A stretch of 64,000 nt of DNA. Source: Gigaspora margarita. Its lineage: Eukaryota; Glomeromycota; Glomeromycetes; Diversisporales; Gigasporaceae. The position numbers and the translations under genes are program-made. This document shows positions 60,105 to 64,000 of the stretch, in pieces. How positions within the stretch are numbered: the first letter of the stretch is position 1; every line of letters starts with the position of its first letter. The notes beneath the pieces were generated by a model that saw only the letters and a list, made by a program, of their open reading frames with translations, had not been told where the DNA came from and ran no database searches. Where the stretch lies: the NCBI GenBank assembly GCA_009809945.1, contig WTPW01001115.1:57999-121998 (forward strand), in the 5' to 3' direction.

Positions 60105-61343
60105 ACATACATACAAAAATTTATAACTAGGTTATATACTGTTATCCTATATCCACTTCTTTAAAGATAGTAGGTAACTAGAGCGACCTTAGACAGTGAA
60201 CACTTTGTGTAACCTCACTTGTTACTGTGATATATCTAAGTCGAAAGGCGTTTTTCAATAAAACTTAACAAAGAAGATTTTTGGCAATTTGCAATTACGA
60301 AAGAGGCTACAATTAAAAGTATATGAAGATACTAGTAACTGTTTAATTTAAATAATAAATAAATGTATTTATTAGTGAAAGAGTATGAAGACTCGATGTT
60401 GAACTTGGGGTCCACATCTGCTGCTTTTATACATTTTGTTTTTTTACAAATATAACAGACTATATCTACTACATGTGTAATATATGCTATATCTACTACT
60501 AATAAAATATATAATATATGTAATAGAAATGTAATATATGAAATAAATAATATATGTATAATAAATAAAATATATAGTATATGTGCTTCAAATATGACAT
60601 GTTTTACATGAGCTACATGTAACGAATCTGTCCGCAGTAATCGCCTAACCAATCAGATTGCAGATCACATGATTGATCAATTATTGGTTCCGATCTTGTC
60701 ATCCAGTGGTCGTACAGAGATGATCTTTAGCTCGTTGGAATCGTCTCAGTGAGCTGATTCGAATGGTAGTAGTTTCATTCAATTTGGATCAGTGGATCAA
60801 GAGTTATGATCGATTTTGTGATTTCTATAGGTCAACAATACATACAAAAATCCATAAACGTCTCATAAGAAATTCATAATTGAGCTTATAATTTTTAATC
60901 AAATAGTCAATAATTATCTAAATCACATAAATAATTGGCTCAAATTTATTAACCTTATTACTTATATGAAATAATCACTGAAATTGGAGATTTTTGCCCA
61001 TATGGTACACAATATTCTTGGTATATTATTAATGCAAGAAATTAAAAGTCTAGATTCCCACATTATTAATAATGACAATTTAAAAATTTATTTCAACATA
61101 CAGTTTGCACATTATCTCTGTACGTACGTATATATGTGGAACGAAAAATAAATAAAAAGTTAATGCGTTCATAATATTTTTATGTAAGTACATTAAATAC
61201 TAATTAGAAATTGGTCCACATGTTAAAGCAGGCCAGATGTTTTGCTAATTCAGGCCAGGTGATATGCTAATGCGAGCCAGATAATTTTATATTAAAAATC
61301 TCACGTGGGATCACGCGCAGATTCCATGTGTTGCCCATCACTA
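60105..61343. other. Right remainder of hAT element B, no gene
   Basis: It contains a degenerate TATATGTAATATATGA-type low-complexity stretch (60465-60600), a short tandem repeat of AGGCCAG.TG.T.TGCTAAT (61230-61285) and the right inverted end. The minus-strand frame at 60332-60652 only translates low complexity. Confidence 0.6.
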
Positions 61344-61503
61344 GATATCAGTAGTAGAAGTCTTTAGTATTGATCACGTTATATGCATACTGCATTTTGA
61401 TTGGTTCGTTCAGTGTAAATCGATATAAATCGATATTTTTAACCAAATTGATCAATATTTTTGCAAAATCAAATCAATATTATTCCCCGTCTCTGGTTTG
61501 GAC

Positions 61504-62188
61504 TAATAATGGCTAACTCAACTCACGTGATGTATGCAACTGCTCATGTGACCCTCAAAAGTATATGACCAGGGACCCATAAAAATTGTTTTGAGTAATG
61601 GAAAAAAATGGGTTGGGTAATAGCAAAAAATGTTTTTATTGCGATATAAAACTTATTCTAATTCAATTACAATAGTGTTTATTTTTATCATATTTATTAT
61701 TTAGCGCATTTATTATAAAATGTATCTATAATGGTTTGGCACCTATAATATTTTTTATTATGTCTATAGATTTTTCCAAGTTTTATATATATAATTTTTA
61801 ACACAAAATTTTTTACGTTAGGGTTAGAGTTAAGGTTTGGGAAGGATTTTTGGGAATGTAGAACATTTTCACTTAGAACCCTATACTGATTAATTCATAG
61901 ATTTATTTACCTAAGAATTTCAAAGACATTATATAATAGAATTTAATAAATCACTATTACAATTTTTTTTGCACTTGAAATTACACAAATAAATAATTGG
62001 TGAATTAAAATAGTTAACCAATTAAATTCGCAAATTTTTGTACCATGCATAAATAAGAGCATAAATTGTTTTATAATGTGATATTCGATAAAAATTGTGT
62101 TTTATTGTTTTCTAATGTTTTCACAATTTTTACTATTCCTGCATATGACTGAGGAATGTCCTTAAAATATATCCAGGGTACAAGCTCT
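61504..62188. other. AT-rich stretch without a gene
   Basis: No ORF or recognised repeat. A GTTAGGGTTAGAGTTAAGG word at 61817 is typical of the dispersed AT-rich repeats here. Confidence 0.6.
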
Positions 62189-62455
62189 TAAGGCCACGCA
62201 AAGTTAATTTTTCATTTTGTATTACCCTCTGATCCATTTTTTCAATTTTTACAATTTTTTTTTTAAGTCCCAATTATGCCAATTATTCTATTTCTGCTAT
62301 TTAATTTTTTTCCAGAAATTACTCCAGCATCACCCGATGGAGACCTTGGTTTTCCGAAATTGTCTGATAGGACTGATATAAAAAATCTATCTGCCAACTC
62401 CAATTTTCTAATTTTGAGTTATACAAAGTGTAAAGTAAACTGTGCAGTGGCCTTA
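62189..62455. mobile_element. Putative MITE, TAAGGCCAC ends
   Basis: Left TAAGGCCACGCAAAGTT and right GTGCAGTGGCCTTA are inverted. The left 30 bp (GGCCACGCAAAGTTAATTTT...) also occur at 35634, indicating a repeat family. No clear target duplication. The 63-codon frame inside has no recognised domain. Confidence 0.55.
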
Positions 62456-62486
62456 GATGCAATATAAGACTATTAATTTATGAAAG

Positions 62487-62489
<3 letters not shown>

Positions 62490-62520
<31 letters not shown>
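62490..62520. repeat. Poly(A) tract, 31 bases
   Basis: A pure A run, TTATGAAAGATT-A(31)-TCTGACTG. It could mark the 3' end of a retroposed sequence, but I see no target duplication. Confidence 0.95.
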
Positions 62521-62524
<4 letters not shown>

Positions 62525-62772
62525 ACTGCTGACCAGAAATTTTGAATTCCATGTAATGCAAAAGGAAATTAACTTAGTGTGACCTAATAGACAAGCGCAA
62601 TAATAAAGCGAATATATCATAATTTGCAAATTTTAATCTACAATTATTCGATTAATTATTTTAAATTTCATTGACCATAGTAAAATATAGTGTTCTGAAA
62701 GAGCCAGCTCGAATAGGTTTTCCCTACTCCCCGTGTAAGCTCACTTGGTTCACATCAGCATGATTTTGGTAC

Positions 62773-63212
62773 TGTTGCATCTAAAGTAGCCCTCTATATA
62801 AAGTAAAATGGGTAGCAATTATTTCGCCAACAATTACTTCACCAACATAACATTTTACTGACAATTATTCACTGACAAGTTCTTTTACTGACAGTTTATT
62901 TCACTGAAGCTAATTTCACCATCAAGGTAATTCTGGTTATTGTCATTAGGGTCAGGGTAGGGTCAAAGTAAAATTAGGGTTAAAGCTAGTGTGCTTTTTA
63001 AAAAAAAACTTGTTAATGAAATGAGCTTCAGTTAAACAAATATTTGTTAGTAAAATGTTCTGTTGTTGAAGTAATTGTCAGCAAAATAATACAGACCCAC
63101 CTAAAGTAGCGCCTGACTAAAATTAAGCCCCCTGAAATTAGATCTTCATGCATTCATTAAGTCATAAGTTTAGTCAGATACCACTTTAGATAGGAAGCTA
63201 CTTTAGATGCAA
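62773..63212. mobile_element. MITE, TGTTGCATCTAAAGTAG ends, with an inner insertion
   Basis: It has the same family ends as 22353-22444: TGTTGCATCTAAAGTAG at the left and CTACTTTAGATGCA at 63199-63212. Interior AAATTAAGCCCCCTGAAATTAG is shared. It is interrupted by the inverted-repeat element at about 62818-63090. Confidence 0.65.
62818..63090. mobile_element. Inverted-repeat element, ATTATTTCGCCAACAATTACTT ends
   Basis: ATTATTTCGCCAACAATTAC..AACATTTTACT at the left and AGTAAAATGTT..GTAATTGTCAGCAAAATAAT at the right are inverted, with recurrent TTTACTGACA words in between. No ORF. Confidence 0.65.
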
Positions 63213-63690
63213 AAGTATGCCAACATCTCCTGTAAGAAAAATGGTATGGGTAGTAGTACAGGTTGGTGTTAGGAATGCTCAAAATGGCAAGATCATATGG
63301 TACATACAGAAACGTTTTACAGAATAGCACAGATATTACGCCAAAGGGTGGTACATAATATTATGTCATATGAAATGGTGCATTCAGATGGCACACATGT
63401 GTATGTTATATACATGTTGGCTCATAATACATGTTGGCTCGTGATACATGTTGGGTCGTTTCATGGAGAGCAAAAAATCAATAAGTGGATTTTTTTAAAA
63501 AAAGAATGATTTTTCATAATTTCACTGATGAAGCTTCCCTGAGTGTCTTAATAAAAAAATTTTCTTACAAAATTTTACTTCATATGCAGTTAGCTTGTTC
63601 ATCTTATATTGATTACTTATGTAAATTTATGTTTAATAGTTAATCCACATCTTTATCATGGTAGCACATAAATTTACGTTCACCTGTGCC
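63213..63690. other. AT-rich stretch without a gene
   Basis: A short GGTRCATAC/CATGTTGGCTCRT repetition (63290-63465) underlies the 70-codon frame at 63297-63509. I do not accept it as a gene. Confidence 0.55.
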
Positions 63691-63770
63691 TAGTGATGGC
63701 AAATCCTGATTTTTTTTAAAAATCCCGCATGGATCCATGCAGGATTTGTGGGATCGAGTAGAGTAGGACC
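63691..63770 (+). mobile_element. Left-end fragment of the hAT element B family
   Basis: TAGTGATGGCAAATCCTGAT...AAAAATCCCGC...GGGATCGAGTAGAG matches 47918-47980 closely. The other end is not seen, so the copy is truncated or continues beyond the window. Confidence 0.75.
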
Positions 63771-64000
63771 CTGAATAATCTATGTGAGGTTATATTTGAG
63801 GATCATAGTATAAATTTTTCTATTAGTGGTTCTACTTTGGTATATATCAGCTACAGTTCAAATATCAGGTACCAACTTTGGTATCGGTTCCCAATTTTCG
63901 AAATGTAAGCTTTCAAAAAAATATTTTCGAACCAACACTCTCTAAAAAAAAAACCTGACCTGACGCTCTCTAAATCAAAAAAAAAAAAAAAAAAAAAAAA

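Larger units (their letters stand above)
47918..61343. mobile_element. hAT-type element B, nested in A and carrying an LTR element
   Basis: Ends TAGTGATGGGCAA and TTGCCCATCACTA are flanked by a perfect 8-bp duplication, gatatcag (47910-47917 and 61344-61351). Its own sequence is 47918-48603 and 60105-61343. No transposase is recognisable. Another copy of its left end (about 80 bp) lies at 63691-63770. A PIF/Harbinger-like MITE and Ty3/gypsy element 2 are inserted in it. Confidence 0.9.
47421..61495. mobile_element. hAT-type MITE A, split by later insertions
   Basis: The left end CAGGGACGTGGAATAATATC (47421) and right end with AATATTATTCCCCGTCTCTG (ending 61495) are inverted and flanked by a perfect 8-bp duplication, gtttggac (47413-47420 and 61496-61503). 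Both arms carry AAATCGATATTTTT words. The element itself is only about 640 bp (47421-47917 plus 61352-61495). Everything between is a second hAT element with further insertions. Confidence 0.9.

Noticed and set aside
48599-60109. A 5-bp target duplication for Ty3/gypsy element 2
   Set aside because: Flanks tatat and acata do not match. The duplication was lost or the ends were altered; likewise no match for element 1 (tatag versus ataca).
60332-60652. Minus-strand frame rich in HILYILFI
   Set aside because: Translation of a TATATGTAATATATG-type low-complexity stretch within hAT element B.
47421-61495. A single very large (14-kb) autonomous hAT element
   Set aside because: No hAT transposase is present; the length comes from nested insertions, and the own sequence of A is only about 640 bp.
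62490-62520. Processed pseudogene ending in the poly(A) tract
   Set aside because: No recognisable coding sequence upstream and no target duplication; the region upstream looks like a MITE.

Overview
The window is a very AT-rich, gene-poor, transposon-dense eukaryotic segment. The single host locus encodes a TKL-type protein kinase of the form GKC..C..WCQ-TCDPDIATQ-GN..ID followed by HADFHSGN, next to Sel1-like repeats. Together with small introns, this points to an arbuscular mycorrhizal fungus of the Rhizophagus/Glomeromycotina type (inference from family knowledge; no database was searched).

Layout. 1-13.8 kb: AT-rich DNA with non-autonomous DNA transposons (hAT, Mutator-like, Tc1/mariner-like), a 980-bp tRNA-headed SINE-like element with a perfect 16-bp target duplication, low-complexity stretches and foldback repeats. 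13.8-20.04 kb: a full-length but decayed LINE with a 15-bp target duplication; its reverse-transcriptase core is lost in an N gap, and it sits at the edge of a 1.65-kb hAT-type foldback with arms made of TTTGGGAT repeats (to 21.7 kb). 23.75-30.58 kb: a decayed Ty3/gypsy LTR retrotransposon with a hAT MITE in its RNase H region. 33.08-35.19 kb: a hAT-type element carrying a GC-rich minisatellite. 38.75-45.22 kb: the host gene region on the minus strand. 46.2-47.26 kb: a Mutator-like foldback. 47.42-61.5 kb: a nested stack of insertions, hAT in hAT, with a second Ty3/gypsy element inside that is itself hit by three further hAT-type elements. 61.5-64 kb: more MITE fragments and AT-rich DNA.

The central observation is in the host gene region. 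Between a Sel1-repeat exon (45220-44802) and the two kinase exons (40025-38749) lie about 4.6 kb containing 35 degenerate units of roughly 70-145 bp. Each unit, on the gene's strand, carries AG-NNN-GTRAGT: an acceptor AG, exactly three variable bases, and a donor. AG and GT are unchanged in 35 of 35 units, while the three bases take 17 different values. The Sel1 exon ends at a consensus GTAAGT donor in phase 2 and the kinase exon begins in phase 2. Skipping or including any number of the 3-nt pieces therefore keeps the frame, and including all 35 gives no stop codon. I read this as a possible array of single-codon microexons joining a Sel1 domain to a TKL kinase. Splicing is inferred, not shown; cDNA would decide.

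All transposon proteins are broken (stops, frameshifts, catalytic Asp to Asn changes). I see no bacterial features, CRISPR, rRNA or stand-alone tRNA genes.
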